The notes beneath the pieces were generated by a model. That model had not been told where the DNA came from. It did no database searches and worked only from the letters and a program-made list of their open reading frames with translations. A DNA stretch of 10,489 bases from JADKCL01 sp031415375 (GTDB lineage Bacteria > Bacteroidota > Bacteroidia > J057 > JADKCL01): contig JANORP010000382.1 of assembly GCA_031415375.1 (NCBI GenBank), forward strand, positions 1-10,489, given 5' to 3'. Shown one piece after another: positions 1-7,361 of the stretch; the stretch's first letter is position 1; each line of letters opens with the position of its first letter. Position numbers and translations under genes: made by a program.

Positions 1-25
1 GCCTCCCCACAAGTTCTGGGGAGGC
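1..25. repeat. Perfect inverted repeat (hairpin) at window edge
   Basis: Positions 1-9 (GCCTCCCCA) and 17-25 (TGGGGAGGC) are exact reverse complements around a 7-base loop, giving a GC-rich 9-bp stem. The window starts at the first base of the stem, so the structure may extend further left. It lies downstream of the symporter gene (minus strand) and directly beside two related repeat units. There is no T-run on either side within view, so a terminator role is possible but not shown; it may instead belong to a dispersed intergenic repeat. Confidence 0.6.
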
Positions 26-122
26 CCGACGAACGGATTGCGCCTGCTGTTGTAGGGCCGTGTGCGCCAAGGCGTAAGGCCCGACCAACGGATTGCACCT
101 TGCTTGCGCCTCTTGGCCGTGT
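22..122. repeat. Two imperfect direct repeat units, 42 and 46 bp
   Basis: Unit A is 22-63 and unit B is 77-122. They share a 24-base arm (22-45 versus 77-100) with only two mismatches, and an 8-base arm GGCCGTGT (56-63 and 115-122). The middle of each unit differs in sequence and length, and 13 bases separate the units. Conserved ends around a variable centre suggest either a decayed tandem duplication or two copies of an intergenic repeat family. No reading frame here looks like a real protein. Confidence 0.6.
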
Positions 123-160
123 GTCGCGCAGCAATGCTTCGCCAGCGGCCAAAGATCACC

Positions 161-190
161 CTGCCCCTGTGTCGAGTTGACAGTGGGCAG
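161..190 (-). terminator. Candidate terminator hairpin after the symporter gene
   Basis: CTGCCCCTGT (161-170) pairs with ACAG (180-183) and GGGCAG (185-190), leaving one bulged T at 184 and a 9-base loop. This gives a 10-bp stem starting 12 bases past the symporter stop codon on the minus strand. Only a very short T-run (ATCTTTGG) follows on that strand, so it is not a textbook intrinsic terminator. It could act as a transcript-end stabiliser or work in either direction. Confidence 0.4.
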
Positions 191-201
191 CTAGGCCTCC
201 C

Positions 202-1734
202 CTACTTGGCCCAAGCCGGCAAAGTTCCCAAGTCGATGCCCCAGGCCCAATCTGCCAAGAGCAAAAACAGCCCTGCCACCAAAATCACCCCGAGCAGGTT
301 AAAATAGACGCCTCCGCGCAGCATCTGCCGAATATTCACATATCCCGATCCAAAGACGATCGCTTGCGTGGGCGAGGCCACCGGCATCATAAAAGCGCAG
401 GAAGCCGAGATGGTCGCAGGAATCATCAAAATGCGGGGATCGACGCCCAAGACGACGGATGCCTTCGCCAAGATCGGCAGGGTGAGGTTGGTGATGGCGG
501 TATTGGAGGTGATCTCGGTGAGCAAGGTGAGCACCACGCACACGATCACGATGAGCAAAACCGGCGAGGTCGCCGGCAAGCTTGCAAAGATGCTGCCCAC
601 GAGGTCTGAGAGGCCCGATTTCCCAAAGCCGCCTGCCATCGCGAAGCCGCCTCCAAAGAGCAGCAAAATGCCCCAGGGCAACTTGTTGGCGATGTCCCAG
701 CGCATCATGGCCTGCCCAGGCCGATCTCCACTCGGGATGAGAAACAGCAGCAAGGCACAACCCACGGCCACGACGGCATCGTCGATGCCCTTGAGCATGC
801 CGATCGCCCGCCACCCTGGAAACGTGAAGCCTTCTGTGAAGGTGATCTTGCTTCCCGTGAGCCACAATAATACCGCCAAACCAAAGATGCTCAATGTGAC
901 CCATTCGTCGCGGCGCATCTTGCCGAGGGCAGCGATATTGTCTGGGATCAAGTGGTTGTTGCCGAGCAGATGTTTGTCACGCAGCGGAAAGATAACCTTG
1001 ACCATCAACAACCATCCGATCCCGATAAACAAGACCGCCAAGGGGATGCCCATCTTCATCCAGTCGATAAACTCCGCCTTGGGTGCCAATGGAAAAAGCT
1101 CGCTGAGCATTTGCCGATAGGCCATGTTGGGAGCGGTGCCGATGATGGTGGCCATGCCGCCGATGTCGGCCGCATAGGCGATGCCGAGCATGAGGGCAGC
1201 CCCGAAGTTGCGTAGCTGCTGCGGGTCGGCACCTGGCCTACCGCCTTGCTCCAAGACCGACAGGGCGATCGGCAGCATCACCATCACGGTGGCGATGTTG
1301 CTGATCCACATGCTGATGAAGGTCGTGGAAATCATAAATCCCAACACCAAACGTGCGGGTTGGGTACCCACGCGCTGCAAGATGTGCAGGGCCATGCGGC
1401 GGTGCACATTGCTCTCTTGCAAGGCGAGCGCGAGGATGAAGCCGCCGAGGAAGAGAAAAATCGTCGATTTTCCATAGTAAGCGGTCGATTCCTCGACATC
1501 CATGATCCCCATCAGCGGCATCAAGACAATGGGAAACAGCGATGTGGCTGGTATGGGAATGACTTCAAAGATCCACCACACGGCCATGAGCGTGACGATC
1601 GCGGCCATCGCAGGTGCCTTAGGATACAGCTCGCCGGGCACAGTACACCATGCCAAGACCGCCAAACCTATTCCCAGCAGCCCAAAGCCGAGCTTGCGCC
1701 CACCTGCGCCAATCTTGAATATCGAAGTGTTCAT
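202..1734 (-). CDS. SLC13/DASS family sodium:dicarboxylate (or anion) symporter
   Basis: A 510-residue, very hydrophobic inner-membrane protein of the divalent anion:sodium symporter family, which imports di- and tricarboxylates or sulfate with sodium. Visible landmarks are the early VWWIFEVIPIPATSLFPIVL block (residues 52-71), the KSTIFLFLGGFILALA block (89-104), the first Asn motif MWISNIATVMVMLP (142-155), IGGMATIIGTAPN (191-203), the second motif TEITSNTAITNLTLP (406-420), and the C-terminal signature SASCAFMMPVASPTQAIVFG (443-462). The two halves form the family's inverted repeat, and the length is close to the usual 460-520 residues. Two positions are unusual: the first SNT motif reads SNI (145-147), and the signature Asn before A-I-V is Gln (457). 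The substrate therefore cannot be assigned from sequence; dicarboxylate is a default. The ATG at 1734 is the first Met before the hydrophobic start. I see no clear Shine-Dalgarno sequence, which is common in Bacteroidota. It stands alone, 290 bp downstream of a secreted-protein gene, with no evident functional link. Confidence 0.95.
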   Translation of the reverse strand: MNTSIFKIGAGGRKLGFGLLGIGLAVLAWCTVPGELYPKAPAMAAIVTLMAVWWIFEVIPIPATSLFPIVLMPLMGIMDVEESTAYYGKSTIFLFLGGFILALALQESNVHRRMALHILQRVGTQPARLVLGFMISTTFISMWISNIATVMVMLPIALSVLEQGGRPGADPQQLRNFGAALMLGIAYAADIGGMATIIGTAPNMAYRQMLSELFPLAPKAEFIDWMKMGIPLAVLFIGIGWLLMVKVIFPLRDKHLLGNNHLIPDNIAALGKMRRDEWVTLSIFGLAVLLWLTGSKITFTEGFTFPGWRAIGMLKGIDDAVVAVGCALLLFLIPSGDRPGQAMMRWDIANKLPWGILLLFGGGFAMAGGFGKSGLSDLVGSIFASLPATSPVLLIVIVCVVLTLLTEITSNTAITNLTLPILAKASVVLGVDPRILMIPATISASCAFMMPVASPTQAIVFGSGYVNIRQMLRGGVYFNLLGVILVAGLFLLLADWAWGIDLGTLPAWAK

Positions 1735-2024
1735 GCTGGCTCAAGATAGCACGGTTTTGGGTAGATGTGGCGGGCAACCGGAAAATTGTTCCTTGGGCGG
1801 GGCGATGTGGGCCATTGCGGGACGATCGCTCGATTGTGGAAGTGGCAAATCACCTCAACACTGGATGAGCCTCCCGAGCCCGCGGCATCCTGCCGCACTG
1901 CGTCCTCGCAAAGCGGGAGGGCGATCGACCCCCGCCTAGCGCGGGACAGGCATTTGCCTCCGGCAAAAACCGCTCAAGATCAACCACGATGAGCCTCCCG
2001 AGCCCGGAGGCCGCTGCCTCGGGC
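1735..2024. other. GC-rich intergenic region; its right half is hairpin-rich
   Basis: No gene is supported in these 290 bases. The left part (1735-1860) presumably holds the symporter promoter, but I find no convincing match to the Bacteroidota TAnnTTTG / TTG consensus. The right part (about 1864-2025) contains a 19-bp direct repeat and a run of consecutive hairpins, annotated separately. Confidence 0.7.
1864..2006. repeat. 19-bp direct repeat bounding a block of small hairpins
   Basis: The 19-mer GATGAGCCTCCCGAGCCCG occurs exactly at 1864-1882 and again at 1988-2006. Between the copies lie several stems. CCTCCCG (1870-1876) pairs with CGGGAGG (1914-1920) and encloses GCGGCA-TCC-TGCCGC (1882-1896). 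CCCGC-CTAGC-GCGGG follows at 1931-1945, then TTTGCC-TCC-GGCAAA at 1953-1967. Two of the loops are the same trinucleotide, TCC. This looks like a structured, possibly dispersed intergenic element or a small structured RNA. Orientation and function are unknown. Confidence 0.55.
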
Positions 2025-2025
2025 T
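1993..2025 (-). terminator. Candidate terminator hairpin after the Asp-box protein gene, with an alternative fold
   Basis: AGCCCGGAGGC (2001-2011) pairs with GCCTCGGGCT (2016-2025), a 10-bp GC-rich stem with one bulged G and the 4-base loop CGCT. The stem begins right at the TAA stop codon of the 2025-5711 gene. A second stem, GCCTCC (1993-1998) with GGAGGC (2006-2011), uses the same bases, so the two folds exclude each other. No T-run follows on the minus strand, so termination is inferred from position and stability only. Confidence 0.45.
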
Positions 2026-5000
2026 TATTGGCGGGTGACTTTTTTGGTCATGGTCTCCGAGCCTAGGGTGATGCGGAGCAGGTAGGTGCCGGCTGGCAGC
2101 GCAATGCCTTGCAAACCGATCACATTGCCGGCCGTCGAGATGCCTTTGTGCTCCCACAGGCGGCGGCCAGAGAGGTCGTAGAGCGCGATGGCTGCCGCGC
2201 CGTCGCCGGGGCTATCAAGGCCGATGTTGAGCGCATCGGTAAAAGGATTGGGATAGACGCTGATGCTGCGCACTTGGCCCTCTCCGCGCGACAATTCCAC
2301 GGAGTTGGAGTAACTGAGGGCACCGTTGAGGTCGCGTTGTTGCAAGCGGTAAAAATAATGGTCACTTTTGGCTGCTGGGTCTTGCCAGAGGTATTTGGTC
2401 GTTTCCGTGGAATGACCTTGCCCGTTTACATAACCTGCACGGACGAAGTCGGTGCCATTCGCGGAGCGCTCTATTTCAAAGCCAGCCGTGTTGTATTCGT
2501 CAAAGGTCGTCCAAGTGAGGGTGGGCTGCTCGCCCGGCCAAGCGCCCTGCAGCGGCGACCATGTGAGGGGAAGTCCGCCAGGATTGACGGGACCCGTGAT
2601 GAAGAAGTCGTCGATCGCGAGGCCAGCGTCTGCAACAGATCCATCTGACCCAAATGCAAAACGGAATGCGACACTTGGATTGCCAGCCAGGAAGGTGAGG
2701 TCTTGGGTATAAGCGACATAAGCAGCCCCAAGCGATCCTGAGAAAACGGCCTCATTGGTGGGAAATACGCCACTGCCAGCACCGTTGGCGTTGTTGTACC
2801 AGCCAGGGGTGATCGTGGTGCCCAGCGGCAGCCACGTAGTGCCCTTGTTCAGGGAATATTCGACGCGGTAGCCATCGTAATCGACCTCCGACATGAGCTT
2901 TGCGCTGAAGTTGAGGGTATAGGTGCCAGCATTGGTGAGGTTGAAGCTCGGCGTCCAGAGCTGTGCCCTGCAATTGTCGCTGTAGGTGGCTGCGAGCAGT
3001 CCCGTGACCCAAGCATTGGTCGGCGAGACGGTGCCACTCTTGCCAGCGATGAGCGAACTGCCCCATTCAAAGTCAGTGCCCGCAATATTGTTGGCCCCAA
3101 AATCCAGCAAATTGCCTTCAAAATCACCCCCATCGGTCGTGAGATAGGGCGTGCCCTTGTCTGGCAAGACATGGATAAACCCGGTCTTGGTGAGGGTGGA
3201 TGCGCCAGCATTGATTGTGAGGGTGACGTTGTATTTGCCCGGCAGGGTATAGCTGTGCGTTGGATTCTTGAGGGCTGATGTGGGCGAGCCATCGCCAAAA
3301 TTCCAAACCCAAGATGTGCCGCGGTAGGAGTTGTCGCTGAACTGGATGGTTTTGCCCATGTAGGTGAGCGTGGGCACCGCCGAAAACAAGGCGGTCGGCG
3401 CAGCAAAGACATCGCTGGTAAACAGGCCACGCCCATGGGTCGCAGCAGCCACCAATTTGTCGCTCTGCCGCACCTGCAACATGTCTGTGCGCACATTGGC
3501 GAGGCCCGTATTGCCAGGCACCCAGTTGGTCGCGCCACCCGCGAGGGCATCGGTGTACCAGACACCCAGCTCAGTCGCTGCCAATGCCTGTGTGGGATCG
3601 TTGGGATTGAGCAAAACCCATCGCACGGGCATGTCGGGCATATTCCCTTCGATGCTGGTCCAGGAGGTGCCACCATTGACAGACTCCCAGATGGAATTGA
3701 GGCCATAATTGGAATAGCAGACGAGCAAGTGGTTGTCGTTGCCGAGCTCGACCTCCACGCAGGCGGGATACCCCACGGGCAACCCCGCGCCGATGTTGGT
3801 AGCTGCAGGTGCGCCTGTATGGGCATTGTCAACCCGAAATACACTGCCATTGTCGATGCCAAAAAAGACGCGGTTGGCCGTGTTGGGCGAGGCGGTCACC
3901 GAGGCGACTTGTCCACTAAATCCAGGAACCGCGACGGTCACAAAGGTCGCGCCCGCCTGTGGATTGTCCCATCGAAAATAGTTGTTGTTGCCCATGCAGC
4001 CATACATGCGGTTGCCGACGTTGTCATAGTCTGTCGGGCTGATGAAGCGGCCTCCGCCAGTCGATGCGCCAGCCCAGGTATTGCCCCCATTGGCTGAGCG
4101 GTAAAAGCTGTTCTGGACATAAGAGGTCCACTGAAACTGTGGCTGGTCTTGGTCGATATGGCAAAAAGCGCCATCGCCACCTGTGACCTCGTTGGTTGCA
4201 TTGATGCCGCCTGCTGTATATTGCTGGGAGCCATTGTCTTGGGCACCTGCAAGGAAGTAGTCGGTGACGGCACCGGGATGCATGGCGCAAGAATAGAATT
4301 GGGTCACGTTGTAGTTGTCGCCCTTGAAGTCGATCCTGGGAAGGGCAAGGTTGGCATTCCCCGAGCGAAAAATGCCGCCATCATTCCCAAAATAGCATAC
4401 CGAGGAGCTACCGGGTTGGAAGACGACCTCGTGCTGGTCGGCATGCACATACTGCACGCCAAAGCCGCCATACCAGTGCCCGACTTGAGTCCAGGTGGCA
4501 GCACCATCGGTGGAGCCAAAGACATCGACCCCACCGACAAACAGTCGATCACGGTTGAGCGGATCGACCCCGATACTCAGGTCATACCAAGCCTGGCTCC
4601 GCGAGAAATCATTGGCGGGAATGGCGGGATCGAGGTCATCGGGTTCCGTGCGGCTGATCCAATTGATGCCGCCATTTGTGGTGCGGCAGATGGCTGCCAC
4701 GACATTGCTGTTTTCGATGAGGGCATAGACGTAGTTGGCGTCATTGGGTGCACAAGCCAGTTCCACACGCTGCAAGGCAATGGGAAATGTGAGTGCCGCG
4801 CCGTAGGTGAGGCCACCGTCGGTACTCTTATGAACCGACCCCTCCAACGCAGCAAAAACATCGCCGTTTGCGGCGATCTCGATGTCCCAGGCCATGTTGC
4901 TGGTAGCGCCAGTGATGCCGAGGCCCGTGCCCAGGACCTTGGCCCAAGTCGTGCCACCATTGGCTGAGCGCTGCACGCCGCCGCTCTGGGTGCAGGCGAG

Positions 5001-5711
5001 CACCACGCCAGTCGCGGTGACTACAATGCGTTGTATGAATGTGAACGTGCCGTTGTTAGTCGCGCCGATCAATCCCCAAGTAAGGCCGCCATTGAGGGAT
5101 TTGAATATGCCCATGCCCCGCACGGCATCGCTGTTGCCGTAGCCTTCACCTGTGCCAGCATACATGATGAGTGTGTTGGAGGGGTCAAATGCGAGGGCCG
5201 AGATTGCGAGGTTGGGCATCAGATTGTTCACCGCGGTCCAGTTGGGGAATGCTGCGGTGATATTGGTGGTTTTAAAAAGGCCACCGCCCACGCTGCCCGC
5301 AAAGATGGAATTGCCCGAGGGATCGTTGGGATCGATCATGATGGCCCGCGTGCGGCCCGCGACATTGCTGGGCCCACGCTCGTCCCAATCGACGACCAGC
5401 GTGGCCGCGACTTTGTTGCTGGCCAGCAATTCGTCGGCATAGGCTTTGGCGGCGAGCAGACGCTCCCGCGGCACAGTTCCCGTTGCGGGATCCTTCGTCA
5501 TATAGACGTCTTGCTCCCATGCCAAGTCCATGCGGTCACGCAAGGGAATGCCTTCCTCCTCTTCGATGCGGTCAGCATCAACGATGCTTTTTTTCTCGTT
5601 CGGGCGCGCTGTATCAGGCACATCGGTGCCACTTGGCCCGATGTTCATCAGCAGCAATACCAACAAAAATGCACTCCCGAGTACATAAACTGCATTTTTC
5701 ATGTTCACCAT
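2025..5711 (-). CDS. Secreted Asp-box beta-propeller protein with PKD and T9SS sorting domains
   Basis: A 1228-residue protein exported across both membranes. Residues 1-25 are a Sec-type signal segment (MKNAV, then a hydrophobic core), followed by a charged region with DPATGTVPRERL (74-85) and the WDERGPSNVAGRTRAI motif (109-124) that opens many Bacteroidota propellers of this kind. Seven Asp boxes of the form S/T-x-D/N-G-x-x-x-W/Y lie at 205-212, 249-256, 296-303, 344-351, 400-407, 539-546 and 677-684, and HGRGLF closes the propeller near 759-764. A PKD domain (about 773-849, NFGDGSPTS) follows. Then comes a MAM-like jelly-roll region (about 858-1040), a Fn3-like stretch (about 1060-1140) and the sorting domain (SVYPNPF at 1151, DLSGRRLW at 1179, KKVTRQ at the end). 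There is no sialidase FRIP motif, so a sialidase call is not justified. GH74-like or adhesive roles are possible but unproven. An internal ATG at 5702 is an equally good start. The product is probably surface-bound or released by the T9SS. Confidence 0.95.
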   Translation of the reverse strand: MVNMKNAVYVLGSAFLLVLLLMNIGPSGTDVPDTARPNEKKSIVDADRIEEEEGIPLRDRMDLAWEQDVYMTKDPATGTVPRERLLAAKAYADELLASNKVAATLVVDWDERGPSNVAGRTRAIMIDPNDPSGNSIFAGSVGGGLFKTTNITAAFPNWTAVNNLMPNLAISALAFDPSNTLIMYAGTGEGYGNSDAVRGMGIFKSLNGGLTWGLIGATNNGTFTFIQRIVVTATGVVLACTQSGGVQRSANGGTTWAKVLGTGLGITGATSNMAWDIEIAANGDVFAALEGSVHKSTDGGLTYGAALTFPIALQRVELACAPNDANYVYALIENSNVVAAICRTTNGGINWISRTEPDDLDPAIPANDFSRSQAWYDLSIGVDPLNRDRLFVGGVDVFGSTDGAATWTQVGHWYGGFGVQYVHADQHEVVFQPGSSSVCYFGNDGGIFRSGNANLALPRIDFKGDNYNVTQFYSCAMHPGAVTDYFLAGAQDNGSQQYTAGGINATNEVTGGDGAFCHIDQDQPQFQWTSYVQNSFYRSANGGNTWAGASTGGGRFISPTDYDNVGNRMYGCMGNNNYFRWDNPQAGATFVTVAVPGFSGQVASVTASPNTANRVFFGIDNGSVFRVDNAHTGAPAATNIGAGLPVGYPACVEVELGNDNHLLVCYSNYGLNSIWESVNGGTSWTSIEGNMPDMPVRWVLLNPNDPTQALAATELGVWYTDALAGGATNWVPGNTGLANVRTDMLQVRQSDKLVAAATHGRGLFTSDVFAAPTALFSAVPTLTYMGKTIQFSDNSYRGTSWVWNFGDGSPTSALKNPTHSYTLPGKYNVTLTINAGASTLTKTGFIHVLPDKGTPYLTTDGGDFEGNLLDFGANNIAGTDFEWGSSLIAGKSGTVSPTNAWVTGLLAATYSDNCRAQLWTPSFNLTNAGTYTLNFSAKLMSEVDYDGYRVEYSLNKGTTWLPLGTTITPGWYNNANGAGSGVFPTNEAVFSGSLGAAYVAYTQDLTFLAGNPSVAFRFAFGSDGSVADAGLAIDDFFITGPVNPGGLPLTWSPLQGAWPGEQPTLTWTTFDEYNTAGFEIERSANGTDFVRAGYVNGQGHSTETTKYLWQDPAAKSDHYFYRLQQRDLNGALSYSNSVELSRGEGQVRSISVYPNPFTDALNIGLDSPGDGAAAIALYDLSGRRLWEHKGISTAGNVIGLQGIALPAGTYLLRITLGSETMTKKVTRQ

Positions 5712-5727
5712 TCCATTTTCATCCTAC

Positions 5728-5760
5728 CAAAGATGGGCGCTTCAAGATTCTCAACTTGAA
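5728..5760 (-). promoter_or_regulatory. Candidate promoter with a dyad upstream of the Asp-box protein gene
   Basis: On the minus strand CATCTTTG (5735-5728) matches the Bacteroidota -7 consensus TAnnTTTG except for the first base. A TTG (5754-5752) lies 16 bases upstream, slightly closer than the usual spacing. The box ends 16 bases before the ATG at 5711. The same stretch contains the inverted repeat TTCAAG-N8-CTTGAA (5741-5760), which could bind a regulator. Both matches are short and may be chance. Confidence 0.25.
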
Positions 5761-5987
5761 GATAGCCGTTTTTTTGGATTTGAAGGCGCTTGTATTGGAT
5801 GCCGAGCGAATGCAGAGGTAAGAAATGCGGCGGATTTCTTGTCTTTTTGAGGGGCAGCGGATGTTTCCAAGCGATCGTCCAAATCGGAATCCTCTATTTT
5901 GGTGGGGAAACTGAATGGCGAAACATGTTTGGGCGGTGAATTAATCTGTAGGCCAGAGGGTTCAAATTGGCATGGATGCCTATCCGC

Positions 5988-7361
5988 CTACTCCTTCACA
6001 AGCTTCAGCACCTCGGTACGATCCCGCAACTGCACTTCCACAAAATAGAGTCCTGCTGCCAGGGCAGCCACATCGACCTGCGCGCCAGCGTGGTAGCGCT
6101 GCGTGGATAATACGACGCGGCCAGATAGGTCGTGGATTTGGAGGGTGCAGGGTCCAGAGCCTGCGGGCAGCGTGAGCGTGAATTGGGATTGGGTGGGATT
6201 GGGGGAAAGGGTGGCGAGTGGCGCTGTTGTGGCGGGGTCGGTGATGCGCACGGGTTGCGAGATACAGATATCGGTGGCATTGCCGCCGATCCATTTGGCG
6301 ATGTAGTTGAGCCTATCGGATCCCACCAACCCTTGACAGCCTACAAATAGGCTCCCGTTGTAACCTTCCATCGTCAACGGCAAGATATCGCCTCCACCAA
6401 ATGAGCAAAATTCTTGACCATTGTAACGAGAGATTTGATATTGGCCTTGCCATTGCACACCATCAAACACATAATGCCCTCCCGCGATATACAATTCGTC
6501 ATCGATGATTTGCAAATCATTCACAGTACTGGCAAACTGTACGTTTGGAAACGGATCGTACCAACGAGAACCGTCCCAAGCCATCAAATAACTTGCGGGG
6601 TTGCCTGCTGAGGCAAAAAACCAGCCACCTACAAATAGCTGCCCTTTGTAAACAATCACGTCATTGATCAAATCAATCTCCTCCCCTCTACCATCTACAT
6701 AATCCCATGCAGAACCCGTCCATCGCAAAATACATCTCCATGTATCCGCAACCTTTACGTGCCCCGTAAAATAATATTCCCCGTTGTAAAACGCCGCACT
6801 GGAAAGCTGTCCGTCTCGTTTGAATGGCAGCGAATCGCCAAACCGAACCCACTCCAGACCATCCCAAACGGCTATCTTCTGTGTTGGCCGACCACTGATC
6901 TCGGAGAAGCCCCCCAATGCAAATAGCCGCCCGTTGGCGACATTGAGGTAGATTGGCGCATTGGGATTCCCGCAAACATTCCATTGCTGACCATCCCAAC
7001 GGGAAAGGAAAGCGTTGTCTCGATCACCCGCCATCATCTCCATCATGCCGCCTGCAAACAAATTGTCGCCATATTTTTCCACGCTCAATATGGGAGTGGT
7101 TCCCGAAAAGTTGACGGTATCCCATTTCCCATGCCCCACCGTACCCCAAGTTGCGCCATCCCAAGTTGCAATCCCGCTTGCTAGGGAATCCCCAGCATAT
7201 TGAAAAGCACCTACAACATAGAGCAAATTGGAAGTACTGTCAGCAAAAAAACCTCGCACTCCGCTGGAGCACCCACCGCCTACGGTCTCCCAGAGCTGAG
7301 CAGGCAGCTGGGTTAGGGAGGCTAGGCAAGTCAATAGCACCGATATCGTTTTCATTCTCAT
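5988..7361 (-). CDS. Secreted WDG-repeat propeller protein with T9SS sorting domain
   Basis: A 457-residue exported protein of unknown function. The N-terminus (MKTISVLLTCLASLTQLPAQ) is a clear signal peptide, with cleavage likely after AQ near residue 22. The body shows about seven repeats spaced roughly 45-55 residues, each with a W-D/x-G-x-x-W core: WDGATW (67), WDGQQW (122), WDGLEW (166), WTGSAW (214), WDGSRW (262), FDGVQW (299) and a degenerate YNGQEF (313), each followed by a strand like LFALGGF or LYIAGGH. This is a Kelch-like or galactose-oxidase-central-domain-like propeller. Residues about 380-457 are the T9SS type A sorting domain (LSPNPTQSQF, IHDLSGRVV, AAGLYFVEV, LKLVKE). The ATG overlaps the upstream gene's TGA as ATGA; ATG at 7355 is a possible alternative start that fits the signal peptide better. 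The DNA for residues 1 to about 355 is AT-rich, while the sorting domain is GC-rich like the rest of the genome. Confidence 0.93.
   Translation of the reverse strand: MRMKTISVLLTCLASLTQLPAQLWETVGGGCSSGVRGFFADSTSNLLYVVGAFQYAGDSLASGIATWDGATWGTVGHGKWDTVNFSGTTPILSVEKYGDNLFAGGMMEMMAGDRDNAFLSRWDGQQWNVCGNPNAPIYLNVANGRLFALGGFSEISGRPTQKIAVWDGLEWVRFGDSLPFKRDGQLSSAAFYNGEYYFTGHVKVADTWRCILRWTGSAWDYVDGRGEEIDLINDVIVYKGQLFVGGWFFASAGNPASYLMAWDGSRWYDPFPNVQFASTVNDLQIIDDELYIAGGHYVFDGVQWQGQYQISRYNGQEFCSFGGGDILPLTMEGYNGSLFVGCQGLVGSDRLNYIAKWIGGNATDICISQPVRITDPATTAPLATLSPNPTQSQFTLTLPAGSGPCTLQIHDLSGRVVLSTQRYHAGAQVDVAALAAGLYFVEVQLRDRTEVLKLVKE

Noticed and set aside
1..122. Possible CRISPR array in the left-end repeats
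   Set aside because: There are only two units, the repeats are imperfect, the interval between the conserved arms does not look like a spacer of regular length, and no cas gene is present.
62..307. Plus-strand 81-codon open frame at the left end
   Set aside because: It crosses the intergenic repeats and runs into the 3' end of the symporter gene, and has no protein-like features.
368..1120. Long plus-strand open frame opposite the symporter gene
   Set aside because: It is antisense to a well-supported SLC13 gene, has no recognisable domain, and its composition reflects the opposite strand.
1741..1748. TATCTTGA as a promoter box for the symporter
   Set aside because: It lies only six bases from the ATG, matches TAnnTTTG poorly, and no TTG sits at a suitable distance.
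2849..3862. Minus-strand 337-codon open frame inside the Asp-box protein gene
   Set aside because: It is a shifted frame of the same strand, with Ser/Pro/Arg-rich low-quality sequence and no motif; the main frame carries the PKD and propeller motifs through this region.
3435..4967. Plus-strand open frames up to 272 codons (3435-4097, 4149-4967) opposite the Asp-box protein gene
   Set aside because: They lie fully inside the 1228-residue gene, whose motifs run without a break; long shadow frames are expected in GC-rich DNA.
2025..5711. Sialidase function for the Asp-box protein
   Set aside because: Asp boxes occur in many non-sialidase propellers, and the FRIP arginine motif and other sialidase catalytic features are not visible.
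355..5880. Frequent CGATCG sites (about eight seen)
   Set aside because: Only modestly above what the base composition predicts, spread through coding sequence, and not arranged in any pattern.
5921..5930. Perfect palindrome AAACATGTTT in the gap between the WDG and Asp-box genes
   Set aside because: A single 10-base palindrome with no second copy or nearby promoter is compatible with chance.
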